Below, piece by piece: positions 23,401 through 38,400 of a stretch of 64,000 nucleotides of DNA. Each line of letters opens with the position of its first letter. Position 1 is the stretch's first letter. The position numbers and the translations under genes were made by a program. The notes beneath the pieces were generated by a model. It was given only the letters and a program-made list of their open reading frames with translations. It had not been told where the DNA came from and did not search any database. The DNA is taken from NCBI GenBank assembly GCA_011033025.1, contig WFMF01000122.1:62001-126000 (forward strand). Direction: 5' to 3'. The stretch is from Beroe forskalii (Eukaryota > Ctenophora > Nuda > Beroida > Beroidae).

Positions 23401-26400
23401 GAGAGAAGGAAATGGAGAGAGAGCTTCGAGTCCTTGAAGACATGACTATGAGCTCATCGCTTGGAATAGTCAACACAATGGGCATTATTATACCGGGGAG
23501 CATTATTATTCAGATTTTCAGATTAGAGGAATTAGTGGGAAATAATGCAGAGGATAATGTTGGAAAACAAAGAAATACAATAACGGCAGAGTTGGGTGGT
23601 TTCCAAGATGAAACATTTCAGGAAAATGACCTATACAAGGACTAATCTTAATGGACTGAAAATGGACAAAATATGGCTGTTATCATGATGGTGTTTGGAA
23701 AGTTAGAAAGAACTGAAGAACAAGACACCTGCTCTGAAAGCTTCAAATCTTGTTTAGTGAACTTTTTTTTTAGCAAAATTTAGATAAAAACGCTCATCCA
23801 GTAACTCATTCTATATTCCAAATTCTATAACAGTCAGTACACCCAGCCAGATTCATCTGGTCTGATCAGTATTCACCTATTCAGTACCACATAAAGCCTA
23901 GCACCACAACCACGCTGTCCACACAAATACCACTAAAATTCTGTTTGTCTAGAGGTTAAAATAGAACTTGTTTGTTTATTTCAAAGAGAGTACAGGGGAT
24001 ATTAATAGCATGTCTAGATCATATCATACACAACTTAAGTAGGCACATACCACCAAAATACAAACAAGCTTCTAGACAAAGCCAACCTGAGGAGACAGAG
24101 GAGAGGAAGAAAGCACTATGAACTGTAAACTGGGATTTGGCATGAACTTTAGTGGTATTTGAGTGGTGGATCACCTAAGATGCTATATTTAGCTAAAACA
24201 AAGTCACATGTTATATTTTTATTTGGAGAAGAAGTTATCATCAACTTAATTTATATCGGAAATTGGAATATGCATTAGAAAATGGCGGGCTTTATGTCTC
24301 GTCCAACATTAATTAAACACCACACTTAACATATAATTATTTCTGGAGAAAGGTGCTAAAGTGGTGATTGCATAACGTTATCAATTACATATATTTCCAA
24401 TTAAAGAGTCTCCTTCTCCCGACACTTCGTCTCCCTGAGTCCTCTAATAAATACGGCGCGCACGAGAAATAGGCGGGGAGGATGACGTCAATATCATAGC
24501 GTGAGGTAGTGAGTTGAAGACGTTGGACCGCCTATTTCTCGCGCGCGGCGTATAAACACGACAGAGTGGTGCAATGGACAGTGGTGGATTGGAGCGTACT
24601 ATGCAGTACCAGTATCACTGTGTAATTACACAGGTCCATTAACAAGCATGGGGGATGGTGAAGAGGTAATGTCTGCTTCAGAGTTCTGGGATAAAACACG
24701 TCATTCGTCAAGTAAATTAGCATATCAATATGGCCGGTACTTCTCGCGAAATGTACTTCAAATCGGCCTGATTGACTCATCGGCAACGTTTTGGGGGCTT
24801 TGATTTCTCACACGCTCAAGCTTCAACTTGCATGTTCTGCAGACAGCAAGACTTGCAAACTGCCTTCTTTAACACCACATAACAATTCACAGTACACACA
24901 ACAGAGGTTTATAGGAAAAAGGAGGCGATTCGATGCCAATAACGAACCACTTTAATCTGTGATAATGACGTCACCCCAATCACCTATGAGTCGTGTACAA
25001 CCAGGAGTCGTGTCTTCTTTGTGTTGATACGATACCATGCAGGGTAGCCAGTAATAGCATCAAACCATGAAAATACAACTACACTCGCAGTTTATGAAAA
25101 ATGGGCGGTTGAATGTGACGTATTATCATGGCTTAGAATGATGAATTGATGACGCTGAAACAGGAATGCTTTGCTCGAATAATATTATATCAACTTGAGT
25201 TATAATTCCTCTCGGTAACATCAAAGAATCGGAATACTATCCACGATACAGAGCCTTCAGTGCAATCAGTGGTTGCCACATGTACACAAACAGAGGTCGT
25301 AGACAGATAATAGGCAGTTGACTGTTGAGAATGACGTCATTATCAGGGTTTATAATGGTGAGTTGTTGACATGTAACTGGCTATCCTTAGCACACAGGAA
25401 CTACCATTAAATCTGAACATGACTCAGTGGAGCCATGGAATGGCTGGAGAGAGTGGTCATGTTCGGACATGCTGACCACACTGCATCTCACAGCCATGAC
25501 CACATAATGCGCCCACTTGAGAAATAGGCGGGTAACATGTCGTCAATCATTATCATGGTGAAATGTAGTGTGTTGATGAATTTCAACCGCCTATTTTTTC
25601 TTGATAGGTTTAGAGACTCATCTCAGTCATATCACAGCCATGAGTGATAAACACCACACAGCACGTAGACTCAAGACTGCTGTGGGGAGACGTCTGGTTT
25701 AAGTCTACTCGAGTACTCGACTTCAGATAAAATCATACTCCAAACACTTCATCACTGAATTGTAACATCTGTGGTTGGTATACCGTATTCAGGAAAAGCT
25801 GAATACTGATTTGAACATCACGAACCCAAGGCATTGAATGGCGAAGATTTTACCCATGAAATCCCCAGAAGACTAATTTTAACAAAACAGAAGGCCGTGT
25901 GCTCGTTTCTATAAATAACCACATTTTGAAACCATTCAGTCGCTGCAGTCTCAGAGACTCTTGCTCCATTGCTTTTAATTATCTTGAATTGAATTGGTGC
26001 GACACTACAACACTCCGAGATATATTTCACCACTTTGTGCCCCAATGGCAATTTGGGAGAAGGTTATTTGTAAGTTGTAACTACACCAATTCCCATTCCC
26101 AGGAAATTAATTAAGCAATTAAGTAATCATTTGCTCAGTTGCACAAATACTTTAATATTCATCCAAACATCTTAAATGTTATTTTGGTAAAAACCCTGTT
26201 CCTTGCAACTCGCAGTCATCATGGGTAATGGGTATTTGAGTATCCGGGTATCCGGGTACAGGATAACCCTATTCTCATTTCTCTGATGACTGGATTCAGA
26301 CCTCCACTGTCAATAGGAAATTACCTCCATAGGGCGTGCCCTGCAGTTAGGGACGTTAAATATAGCCCTGTTCTTTGATGATATTATTTCTATGATTTTT

Positions 26401-29400
26401 GTGAGGATTTTGTCTTGTTGAGCGTTCTACACAAAGGGACTAAATTAATTTACAAGGGCGTTATTAGGTTAGGGAGATAGGGTCACTCCAGTAGGATGTG
26501 AAGTCATGAATCATCAAGGTTTTATCAATTATCGAAGGTGATCATGATTCAAAAGATATCAGATAAATTAAAAAAGTTGATTGCCTTTTTTCTCAGAATT
26601 TTGGCAACACTCATGATTTTCTCTGATTCACAGATTTTTAAACCATAATTTTAAAACCCAAAATTATGACTGAAATATAGATACATCTCATTAAGGCAGA
26701 CACATCTTTACCAGCCCTAATTCACTGTGATTATATTACCACAATATTATATTTTGCAGAGATGTTGCATACGGCCGATACAGTACACACATATCAAAAG
26801 CCTTTGATGTATATTTTTATTTCTTATATTTCTTATCCAAGTAAATACTTGAATAGTACATCAAATTTTGTACACGAAATTTCAACATACTATCGGCCAA
26901 TCGGTTATCAATGGCTTCTAACGTTGTCAACAATTAATGTAATATCCAAATTGCTCCAGTACATAACAATACACACATTTACTGGAAATTAATGCTTACA
27001 TTAATAATCTATCCGTGCTTGTCATGCCCTCTACCAATAATAGATCGTATTTTGGAGGGGATCTGCAGGAGCAAAGTACATGCTACAACCTACAATCAGG
27101 AGGTGATGTGAAGTCATCAAGTTACCACTTTAATTCATGATCATGACGTCATCATCATATGTATCCGATGTTACATTGTGCATGATGTAGGAACGTTCAA
27201 CCAAATTACGGCTCAATCGGAGAAATTATGCGGTAGCTTGCGTAATTCATGCCAAAATACTATTACATTGTAAGTAGCAATATTCTGCGGTATTGGTTAT
27301 AGCTTGTGATAGTATTTACCAATGGGCTAAGAGTATCATTTGAATTGACCAATAGGGTTACAGCATCATTCGAATCCACCAATCAGTATAAAGTATTGTA
27401 GCGAAGCAATGCTATTTAAGTTCTTGGTACGGTCTATCTCCATATGAGGGGTCCCAGACGAGATTTCAGTCGTCATCATTACTTTCTCGATGCTGCAGAA
27501 TCATTCTGCAAGTTCATTCCCTGGATGTCCTTCACAAGACATGTTTGAACATGCTCAAACACGAGGGTCGAACGGAACCATTCCGGAGATCATTAGACAT
27601 GATTAATGCGCGCGTTCCTTGAATAAACAGTTGCATAAACAACACAACCACACACTGAGAAGACAGACAGACATAACACACTGTGTTCACTGTACACTGT
27701 ACATGGACAGACATTCAGACATACATCACACTCCTAGGCATAACATGCTGTCAGCACTTGACCAGGTAAGTGATTAGTGAGCAGACATATTGGTGCCAAT
27801 TGGTGGGTTGTTCCACCTCCAGACGTTATCTCCAATTAGTATATAAGGAACAAGTTATCGTATACATCTCAGGTCGTGCAGGAATAAACCCTCCACTCGT
27901 GAAAGATAGACAGTTCAATGTTATCAACTAACTACATTATAACGCTGTGATAATGACGTCATCGTTACGGCCTATTTCACGTGCGAGCTTATTAACAGAC
28001 GGTTGGGGGTGATGTTTATAGCATGGGTTGATGTGTCAATTGATGATTTCACAACGCCTATTCCTTTCTTGGGTCCTGTAATTCTTGGAAGGGGTAATAT
28101 CTTGAGTTAGCGTGTAGATAAAGTGTGTGTAATCAAGGAGGTGGTAAATGGTCATGAAGTGATGCATATTGCATGTCTAGACATTAAATAGAGACACTAC
28201 CAAGGCATGTGGGATAAACTGTTTAAATTTCCAAAGACATTCTTTGGTTTTTAAAATCAGGTGGTTTTACGCTTATTGGAAATCAAATGATCCATGCAAT
28301 ATCCTAAATTCATTTTCCGATGTTGTCTCACCAAATAATTTACCTTCAAAGAGACAAAGTTGTAAAATGCCATGAATTTCTAGACGACACAAGTTTCAGA
28401 CAATTTTGATTTGTGATATTATAAAGAACTCATATCTCTCAAAATCAGCCGTGAGAAAATCTCCCGAAGCAACCCTTCTCATGAGTCAAATATGAAGACC
28501 CCGTGATAATATGACTATAATCTAGCAAATAACGCACCATTTAATTTGTAAAATGAATTTGATTAAGCAGTTTGATGTTACCATCCTTTGCCCCACAAAT
28601 ACAATGAAACTTTGGAATGAAGGAAATTGGCCGGTCTCGCCAGTTTGTTGCACAAACTATACAGTGCTTCAGGTATGTACCTTCACTGCGTATTGAATAA
28701 GGTTTGACACAGAAAATAAGGCTTCACAGCATTGATATATCAATCTGCATTGCACTATACTATCTCTCTAAATCTCAAATGCACAGCTCACTGAACTGTT
28801 AAACAAGGGTTGTTAAAACAGAAGTGAGCTTCACCTGAAAGTGTATTGGCAGTAAGGTGGCACAGGAGTAAAACTTGAAGACAGGAGTGACTGAAGGTAC
28901 TGCAGATTGTTAAACGTCTGATTTGTTCTGACATCCGGTAGTTAAAATACCCATAATGCAGCAGGGGTGAGTGATCTGGTAGGTAAAGTTAAACACATGG
29001 CTTTATTCTGCTTTATAATGGCATATCAGCTCTTGACAGCAAGTAAAGACTTGGAATTATAGAAACTGGAAGTTACACCAACACAGCAACATGGTATAGG
29101 TATATGCTATGAGGTCTTGGAAGTCAAATATTTTACTAACGGTGTGTATTCTACTTAGCACGAACACACGTGGCACACACTATGTGAGTTCGGACCATTA
29201 ACAACTGCTGCTAGAAAGTGCAGGTAGTAACGTGAATCGTATTCTCAGTATTGCACCAAATATTCGTGGTATCCTACGGGAAGGAAGTTGCGAAGTTAGC
29301 AGGAATAACAGCTGAATTTCATGCTACTTGAGAAGTAACATTAGTCTTAAGACCCTCAGACGTCTGAACTGCGATCATTTTAATCCTTGAGTCAGTAGTG

Positions 29401-32400
29401 TGGCAGGTCGTAAGATTCAGACGAATCTGACCGTATGAGCTGCGATGGTAGGAAAACGGAAGTTTTAAAACGAATATTCCAAGGCAAGATGCCAAGATCA
29501 TGACACACGTAGCGTGTGATTTGAAGTTCTATTATTTCAAGGAGAGACTCATGTGACATGTCTCATTCGCCTAAAACCATTTACCAATCTACCACAAAGG
29601 TACCCCTATGTAAAGCTGTGCAGCTTGTCGTAAGCCATGTTTCCATGCATGTCTCATGTCCCCTAGCTATAATGTAAAGCTGTGCCTCAAAGGACATGTT
29701 TCAGTGAAGGTTCCTGCAATCCTGAATGCCCACAACCCCTGTGTTATTGACGCTCAACAACCCCCAGGGTAAAATGTTCTTGACAGTACATACCTATACA
29801 CACCCTACAACGTACATTTTCAGCAGCTTTTAGCGGCCCAGTACATTAACTTCGTCCTTCTCGAAAAGGAATATCATAGGCCCTGTCTATTGGAGAAAAA
29901 GCGCTCCATTTTATTAGTACACCATTTTAAGCTATGAGAATGACGCTATTCCTAACTGCCCTTCTTCTGTGCAGATGATGTTTATGCAATGTCAAAAAGA
30001 GTGAGTAAAGACCTGGGGAGTAATAATATTATGCAGTATAAATATAAAGCATAATCACCTCGAATACATACAGGATTGAGGTAATACCTACATTCGTGGA
30101 GAATAGTGACCACAATGAAAAGTGGTTTGGTGAATAAGTTCTGACAATGACGTCATTTTCATAGTTTCAGATAGTTGGTTGATGACGAAAACTGCCCATT
30201 CTTTGGATGTTACACACCCGAAAGAATAGTGACAAGTCAGTAGTCCATTACTGCGCTGCATGACCGTTTAATTCAAAGAATATTGTGTTATTGTGTTACT
30301 AGCGATAGCTGTAAATGACTTGGACAATACACATAATATGCCCATAATGCTTAAAATCAGTGATGAATGATGACAATAGACTGAGATAATACACACGGAC
30401 AATGAATGGTGATTTGTGATCACCTAGCATCGGCGATTGTGCAGCGAACTGCAAATTTTCTGGTTGCTATTTCATATTCAGAAGAAAGCTTATATTCACT
30501 AAAATATGATCAGTATTTTGATTAAAGTCATCAAGCTTCCATAGCAATTGCATAGCAAACATGTTTGCTTTGAGTAAACTTGTTCACGTATAAGAATTCT
30601 TTAGTTCAAATAATTTCCTGTTTTTTCTGCAATACTAGCAAGCAATGACACACGCTATGTATCGCGCAAACAAGAACTCAATTTAGTGAATTGCTGCAAA
30701 TTACGTAAAACTCAACAATTTCTTGTTTCATCAGCGGTCAGATAACATTGTGATGTATATAAAAACTATTTTTCAATAATTTCATACCTAGCACGCAATG
30801 CACGTACCAGTTAAAGTTCTGCTAAGAAAATAGTGCGGAGAAATTAAAATCAGGAGGGCAGACAAAAGTGATTCAATACAGAGTAAATTTCATAACGTCT
30901 GAATGAACAGTCATATTAGTGATCTCTATTAATGGAATATCCTGCGATTTGATGAATTGATTCACTTCAGAAACTAAGGATTTCTTATGTCTATATTTGA
31001 AATGCAGGCTGTCGCCTGATGTCACACAGTTTTTAGACTGTCTAGCCAGCCACTGTGGCACACTCTGACACAAGAGAGATACCTATTACCTGCATGTCAC
31101 CAACGATAGGCACTTGATGATGCAGTCAATTCATCATTCTAACCTTTGATAATGACGTCACACTGACCTGACTACTATTCTTGAAACCATTACATCACGC
31201 GCCACAGAAAGTTAGTTTTTGTAACACTCCACCACCCAGCTTACTGACACTATACCAAGATACATACTATACACATTACACCAAGACATGGCAAATCCGG
31301 AGAAATTAGCGTGGAGTAATTTGTTGACAACGCAGAGTGAGGAGAATGGAGAGGAGCCGGCAAGGCGCCAAAGTGCACGTTTGCAGCCACACGCCAAAGT
31401 GCACGTTTTGCAGCCCAACCACGCGCCGAAGTGTACGTTTTGCAGCCACGCGTCAAAGTGCACGTTTTGCAGCCACATGCCAAAGTGAACGGTTTGCAGC
31501 CACACGCCAAAGTGCGAATTTTGTCTCTCAACCACACACGCTCAAGTCTCAATCCAAGAGAATGTGTTAGCCAAGTTTAGACATTCTATTACAATTACAT
31601 CTTTCTCACTAGCATATCATACTGTTTGACATATTTAGTCTTCAGATACCAGAAAGCATACTACTGTCTGACATTGAAAGCACCCGGAAGTTACTTCACT
31701 ATGTCATTGTCTGTCATATTCTAACAAGTGGTGAAGGCTAAAGTCTAAGAACGCTGTCAAGCAGTGTGAGCAGTATGTCACAGCTCAGTTTGACACCTCA
31801 ATGAGTCAGTGGTAGGTATGTGGCATGACAATATGAGGTATATTCGGTATGTTGTAACTGTGGCCGGTGCCAGGAGGATTATTGCTGAGTGAGGTAACCC
31901 GTCACTTTGAACTGTATTTGCAGAGTTCTGGAGACTGTGCAAATCTCACTAACTATGATTACAAATCATATGCTGGTTACTAAGGTTGTCGGTATTCAAG
32001 AAGTCTGTTTCGCTGATATCATCATCAAGCTATCAAGGGCATTGTGAGCTGAGAGCACAGTTTTCATATTATTCTTCAGATGGCTTGGTTAATTAACTCT
32101 CCACAAGGATTAGCAATTAGCATCCTCTGAGCTTCTACTCAGTCTTCAGGATGATATACGCTCATGTATATATTCCAAATTTCAAGATCTTGCTCGATGA
32201 ATATACAAATACAGTCATCAACTGACTACCTTAACCCCTGATAATGACGTTACTCTCAACCGCTGTGTCTTGATTTACAGCACAGGATATTTACAACGCA
32301 GGTCAGTGATTGCCTGTGTAATTGGTCAATCATCAGAGCTCTATAATTACCCCCTTTCTGAATGTCACGTGACTGATGGTTATGTGGTTCACGTGACAGC

Positions 32401-35400
32401 AGTTATAAACATTTACAAGCTCAATCATCGGCCATCAGAGGCAATTTCCTAGTTAAATTGCCATCCCTAAACTTCGTTTTTTGGGAGTTCCTACTTCCTC
32501 TTCTTTAAAAACTCACATATTGAATTCTAAAATTCAGAGTTCGGAATCGGATATTCAGAAGAATACAGTGTATAAAACTCACAAATATAAAAAAGCTGTA
32601 CCCTCACAGAAAATTCCGATCAATGATCTCGCTTCCTTTTTACCACCATGTGATCTCAACGATTCTCTTATCTTTTCCACTGTTTTTGTGAGCCTTTTCA
32701 CTGTGCGTATGTTTGTTTGTATTGTGTTTATCTGTCAGTACGTTCGTAAGTGTCATATCTATTTGTACTTCTAGAGTCCTAAATTCCTAGGCTCAGGATC
32801 ATTCACAATAGCAGGGTGCCATCAATTGATCACGCTAAACTATGACAATGACGTCACTCTGAACAAGCTATTATTTCAACATGAACTGTAAGCCCCTACT
32901 GCTGCTGCCTCATTGACCTCTGTACTCTGGAGCTTTGAGACCATGTACTCCTATACACTGAGTTCTGAGCTCTGAGAAGGAGCAATATATACTGCCCACA
33001 GGAGAAAATGAAGATAGTAGATGACGTCATTATCATAGTTTATAGTAGTGAATTGATGACGTAGCAGCGTTGTTTATTGCAGGAGGAGTTATGAGTGTGT
33101 TTATCTGTCATGAGATCAGAGATTGGCTAATGAACTCAATGTACACACACCACACAACACGCATTAGTGACGTCATTATCACAGGTTAGAGTGGTTAGTT
33201 CAAAGCTCCGAACAATGAAAACACTCACACGACACACATGTTTAATGTTTATCAGTTTTATAATCGGACATTGTTAATGTGATTGCAGGATTTAAAATAA
33301 AAGGGTCCGGGCCAGGATATATCATGTTAAAATTCACACAATAAGAGACTGGTTAGAGTCATTATCTGGTTCTAATGTGAGGGGTTGATGTTGTGAACCG
33401 CCTATTCCTGTGATCAGCATGTGGGAGTTGGGCATGTGGCCTTTGTCTTCTCGACAATGACTCTGGGATCAATGATATAGGAGAGAGTGATGAGAATCAA
33501 GAGATATAGGCGGTTATGATGATGTCATTATCATGCGCAATGTAGTAAATTGATGACATCGAACCGCCTATTCTTCGCGTGCAGCCAATGTTCTCCGTCT
33601 TGAAATGAGATTAATGATAGGTCCACAGACCACCTGAGAGTTTAGAGTTCAAACTCCACATTGGAGTAAGTGTTCATGAAAATTCAGATAGTGAAATCGG
33701 AGATCCTATAATATTTATCACGATCCTTTTCTTCAGTGATTTGCCAAAGACTCTAAAGTCTTTCCAGTTTCCATCATGATCATACATCACTTTACAATGC
33801 TGGAATCTCAACCCCAATTGCGAAATTTACAGAAGGAAGACTTTATTTGAGTACATTGCTTTTATTCAAGCACTGAACGGACCAACGTAGCTTCCATATG
33901 AAATCACTTACTATTTGTCATTTGACCACACCTATGATCAACTAAAGAAATACTTGATTTTCTGCTTATTGCTAAACATCAGTGCTGTATAATAGTATCA
34001 AATGGTGCATACAATATATATACAGAATAGTAGAAGGTGACACCATTATCATGGTTTGGGGCACCATGAATTGGTGTCTGATGGTCAACAAAAGGTCTAT
34101 TTATAGGACACGCGATTCTTTATTGACTCGACCGCTTGAAAAGTCTTTGAAAAGTATACGCAAAACCAGATCATTGCTGTCAGGCTTATCATCATACACA
34201 CCATTGAAATTGCAGTCCTGTCACAGAGATCAGCCAATAGGAGTAGAGCCATAGAGTTCTCAGCCAATCATAGTCAAGATATCGAGTTTTTCAACCAATC
34301 ACATCGATGCTGTGGATTTTTCCGCCAATAAGAGCACAGAATCTGTGAAGTCCGGAGCACGATACGATAAACAGATCAGAGAGTCTCCAAGTCTCTGCTT
34401 TTGTAAACCGGAGGTATCTAATAATAGCCATGACTGCGAAGTGTGGTTAGATGAGGCGTCTCATTCAGGGAGGCTAAGGGTTGTATAGCGAGCAGAGTCT
34501 ATTGGAAATGATAACATGCTATTCATTTACTGAGTTAGAGTTAGGAGAGTGCCACCAAATGGTTGAATGCCGAAAAAAACATTTTCCAATGCTAGATTAT
34601 TTCCGTACAAAGTTACTACTTTACAAGAAGCGTCGTGTGTTAACTGTTAAACCTTTGTTTAAAAGTAAATGTAAATAATATTTTCTACTATGTTGTGTTG
34701 GCTGCATAATGTTATCTCTATTGCTTTAATTCCAGATAATGAGCATAGATGAAGGCAGCTCGTTATTGGACAATAATGGGCCGCATGCTTAAGCATCTGA
34801 TTGGATAGTGACGGACATCCTTTAGCTTTTGATTGGATAATGTTTATTAGAGCTTGCTTTTGATTGGATAATGTTGATCACAGCTTGCTTATGATTCGAC
34901 TATCGTGCCATACGAAACATACGATGCTAAAAGTCGGTGAGTTTAAAATGGTATTTAATAATTTCGCTCAGCTCAGAATTCAATAAGCAAATTGTTGAAT
35001 AGGCAGTCCATTCTTATATTTCACAAATACTCAGTCGTGCAACTTCTCAGATTCACTACAATATGGACAGAGATAACTGTGTCCGCCCAGAATCTGAATC
35101 CCAAATGACAGTAAATTTTCCCACAATACCTAAAATCCCCAAAACCCTCTATGCTCAACTTAGTAGGCCTTTTCAAACAACTTATTATAGTATTATTTGA
35201 ACATTTGAACAGCGCATCGAACGGTAAATGATAATGGTGGTTTCCATTGGAAGGTCAAAAATAAAGTTTCCTTGTCGTTACTTGCGTTTGTTCCTGCTCT
35301 CCTGCAAAGCGTTATAAACAGTCCAGCTCGGAAGGTTTTTTCACATGGTTGCAACTGAATGCATTCTAATCAATTGAACAGAACCTAGGTCATATATCTG

Positions 35401-38400
35401 CAAAGGATAATTGGTATGCTTCACAGTTCACTCATGTTTTCACAGTAATATTCCTACTTTCCTGCACACTTAGGATGGGGTTTATTTTAACAATCCTAAG
35501 TTGTTTTAGGGTTACGTAATAGCCGAATGACAGCTCTATGTTAAGAATGTCAGTACATTATTATGCAAAGTTTAGACCGATGTTGGGGTATTTGTGAATA
35601 TATTTACATCCGAGGATAATATATTCCTGTGTGCTAAGTTTAGGCAAATGGCTTTACTTTTCATGACGCACTGGACTGTATTCTGCAAATTAAAAAGACC
35701 AAAATATGTTATCTCAACAACTTTACATAGTACATGCTCACTTGAGTGCAAGCATTTTAATTGCATTATCGTCAAGGCAAAAATCAGTTTCTTCTGGAAA
35801 TTTGTAACTGATAAAATTCCATCAGTTGAAAGTGTAAAATTATAACTTGACCCTGTAGATGGTGATAACCTTGTGAAATCATTAGACATGCTAACCTGCA
35901 TAAGACTTCAGCTGTAGTTGTTTTACAATGGCCATTTTCATAAATGCATGTTGTACATTTGGTTGTACATTTTCAAGTGTACATGTTCTATACACAGATG
36001 AGTGTATTTCTATTGTGTACATGTCAATGATGTACAATAACTTAATAATTATGGAGTGCATGTAGTAAGTGGTATGAACCAGTGTAAATTGCCATTGTAA
36101 TTACAGAGGAAGAGAAGGAGGATTTCCTTGTTCTTGTTTCCTTCCTTCCTTCCTTCCTATCTGTACACATTGAAGAGACTTCATTATCCCATTGTCATAC
36201 TATCATAGTTCAAAGCAATCAATTGATGATAACAGTGACGATGAATTATTATTAATTTCTCGAAGAACTTCGTTAATTAATCTATTAATAATTACTTAAC
36301 GTTGATTAAATATTAATTAATGATTAGTTCTTACGCCATGTTTAGATTCTTATTGAGTTACTACATAACACCCTATGAGGGTACGAAGTACCAGTGAAGA
36401 ATGTGAATTTCAATGAGGAGTATTGTTCTTTAAATTCTCTATCAATTTTAGTGCTCTATCAATTTTATTAACCTAAGAGTCTTCAGAATAATAAAAACGT
36501 GGCATTAGTTAATTTATTAAATTAAGTTAATATATTAATCCTATTGTGGTACAATAATTTACTAACAGATGGTTGAGAGTTTATTTTTAAACACATGTAA
36601 CGTCCAAACAAAGATGGTTTGTAATGCGACAACATGATAAATTTCACGTCTTAAATATGCAAGGAATTCACAAACATAGCTGAATAAATTTATATATTTG
36701 TTTATTCTACTGAGATTTAAAACAGTCAGCCATTTATTCACAAGTACGGTTTATTGTCAAAGATCCTAGTACTGCTTGGTACAACTATGAGCTGTTGGGT
36801 CACAAATCACAATTCACTAAATTAGCAGCTATAATCCCTTCAAACTTCCCTTCTCTTTTGTTCCTTTTTAAATCATAAACGTGATAAAATGAGACATGAG
36901 TCAAAATCCCTTCCTTCATAGTAAATATCAATATGATCTCAGAGTTCTAAATTAGATTAATTTTCACATTTGAAGACGGTATAAATGTGCAGTATGAACG
37001 TCTTGTCTTGTAATTCTGTGCACGTTTTTGTAAGTCTTGCCAACTCTTCTCTGTTCTCATGACAAGTGATGATCAACACTTCTTATCATGAGTAGTAGAG
37101 TAGTAGGGCTAGTGACCTTTCCATGTGATGTGCCAGACTCTACATAACACACAACGAGATATAGGACTGGAAGTTACATGAGACACTCGCACCAAGGCTT
37201 ACAGATAGTAGTTTACTGACACAAGAAACAGTATAGGTACAGTCGTAGACACAACGCAGTCACACTTCTTACAGATGGTAGTGTAGAGACACAGGACAAA
37301 TACTTAGATATGAAGGACTCAACGTACCAAGATTGCCTTACACTCTAGTACAGGTATAGAAATGTACAAACGCAAGGCACAGTGAGGAGTCTGCTTTATA
37401 TATCACAGCGTCGCCGTCAGCGACACACACAATCACTCTTATTATTATCAATCCGTGAAAAGAAACTGACTGCTATCAGCCGAATCTTATTGAGTTATTG
37501 CTGATCTAGTACACACTGACTAGGCTTTTGTCAGCCTTGTGTTGCCAGATGACCACAGAGAGTGAACGGGACCAGTACCCATCCGACCGGCTTCGGCCCA
37601 TTCTTCATTTGCCATCACGGAATTACGAAGAAGTGACCATTATCAGATATCCCGCCTTTTTTCAACATATTAATTTAAGAAAAAGTAATTACAAGTTAAT
37701 CATTCCGTATTGCCAGGTTAAGTAACATGAACCACTTTTTTGTGGTTCATAGAAGTGAAACACGTGTTAGTTCATTGGTTAGTACTTCAAAAGACATCAG
37801 CAATGCAACGTGATGAACAGATCTAAGTTTCATTCACTTTGACTTCAAAATAATATACTACGAGGGTACTCTAACTTCAATATAATATTCTTATTAGAGT
37901 ATATGCAGAAAGTCAATATATTCAAACTGTCAATAGAATATGACATTTCTATAGTGACATATCCTGTCAATTTAGTAATACGATTCATTATACTTTTAAA
38001 CGTACGACATTTTAAACGGAAATGAAGAAAGAGAAAATGTGGTAGAAGGGAATTAAAACAGTGGTGTTCTGTCAGAGTTTGACAAGTTGACATTCAGAGT
38101 ATTGACTTATTGAGTTATGATGGCAGAGTTGTATGGCACAGTGTTTGGTAGTGCAGTATTCAATGCTGCAACGTGACACGATTTTGTGGACTGCCATGGA
38201 CATCCTCAAAAGTTTAATTTCTGCCTCTAAAATTATCAATAGCGTAGTCTATCATTCTACTTTTTTTAAAGCCAGAGAAGATTAAAATCCAGGGAGTAAA
38301 AGATGCGAAAAAAACACATGATGGAATATAAAAGTATAATCTATCTTGAATTAGACATACCTCATACACGTCTCCACCGCTGAGACGACCGTGACCAATC

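Larger units (their letters stand above)
20541..38360 (-). other. 18-kb RIPOR intron rich in small repeats
   Basis: No further exon recognised. Contains most CRE-palindrome copies, three CCAAT clusters and short tandem arrays. Several short open frames here lack protein-like features. Confidence 0.6.

Noticed and set aside
31212-31570. Cys-rich open frames on both strands
   Set aside because: Arise from the 26-27-bp tandem repeat, not from a gene.
37528-37725. Plus-strand frame with locally GC-rich, coding-like start
   Set aside because: No partner exon on the plus strand, and it overlaps a fragment resembling the CRE-palindrome element (ACCATTATCAGATATCCCGCC).
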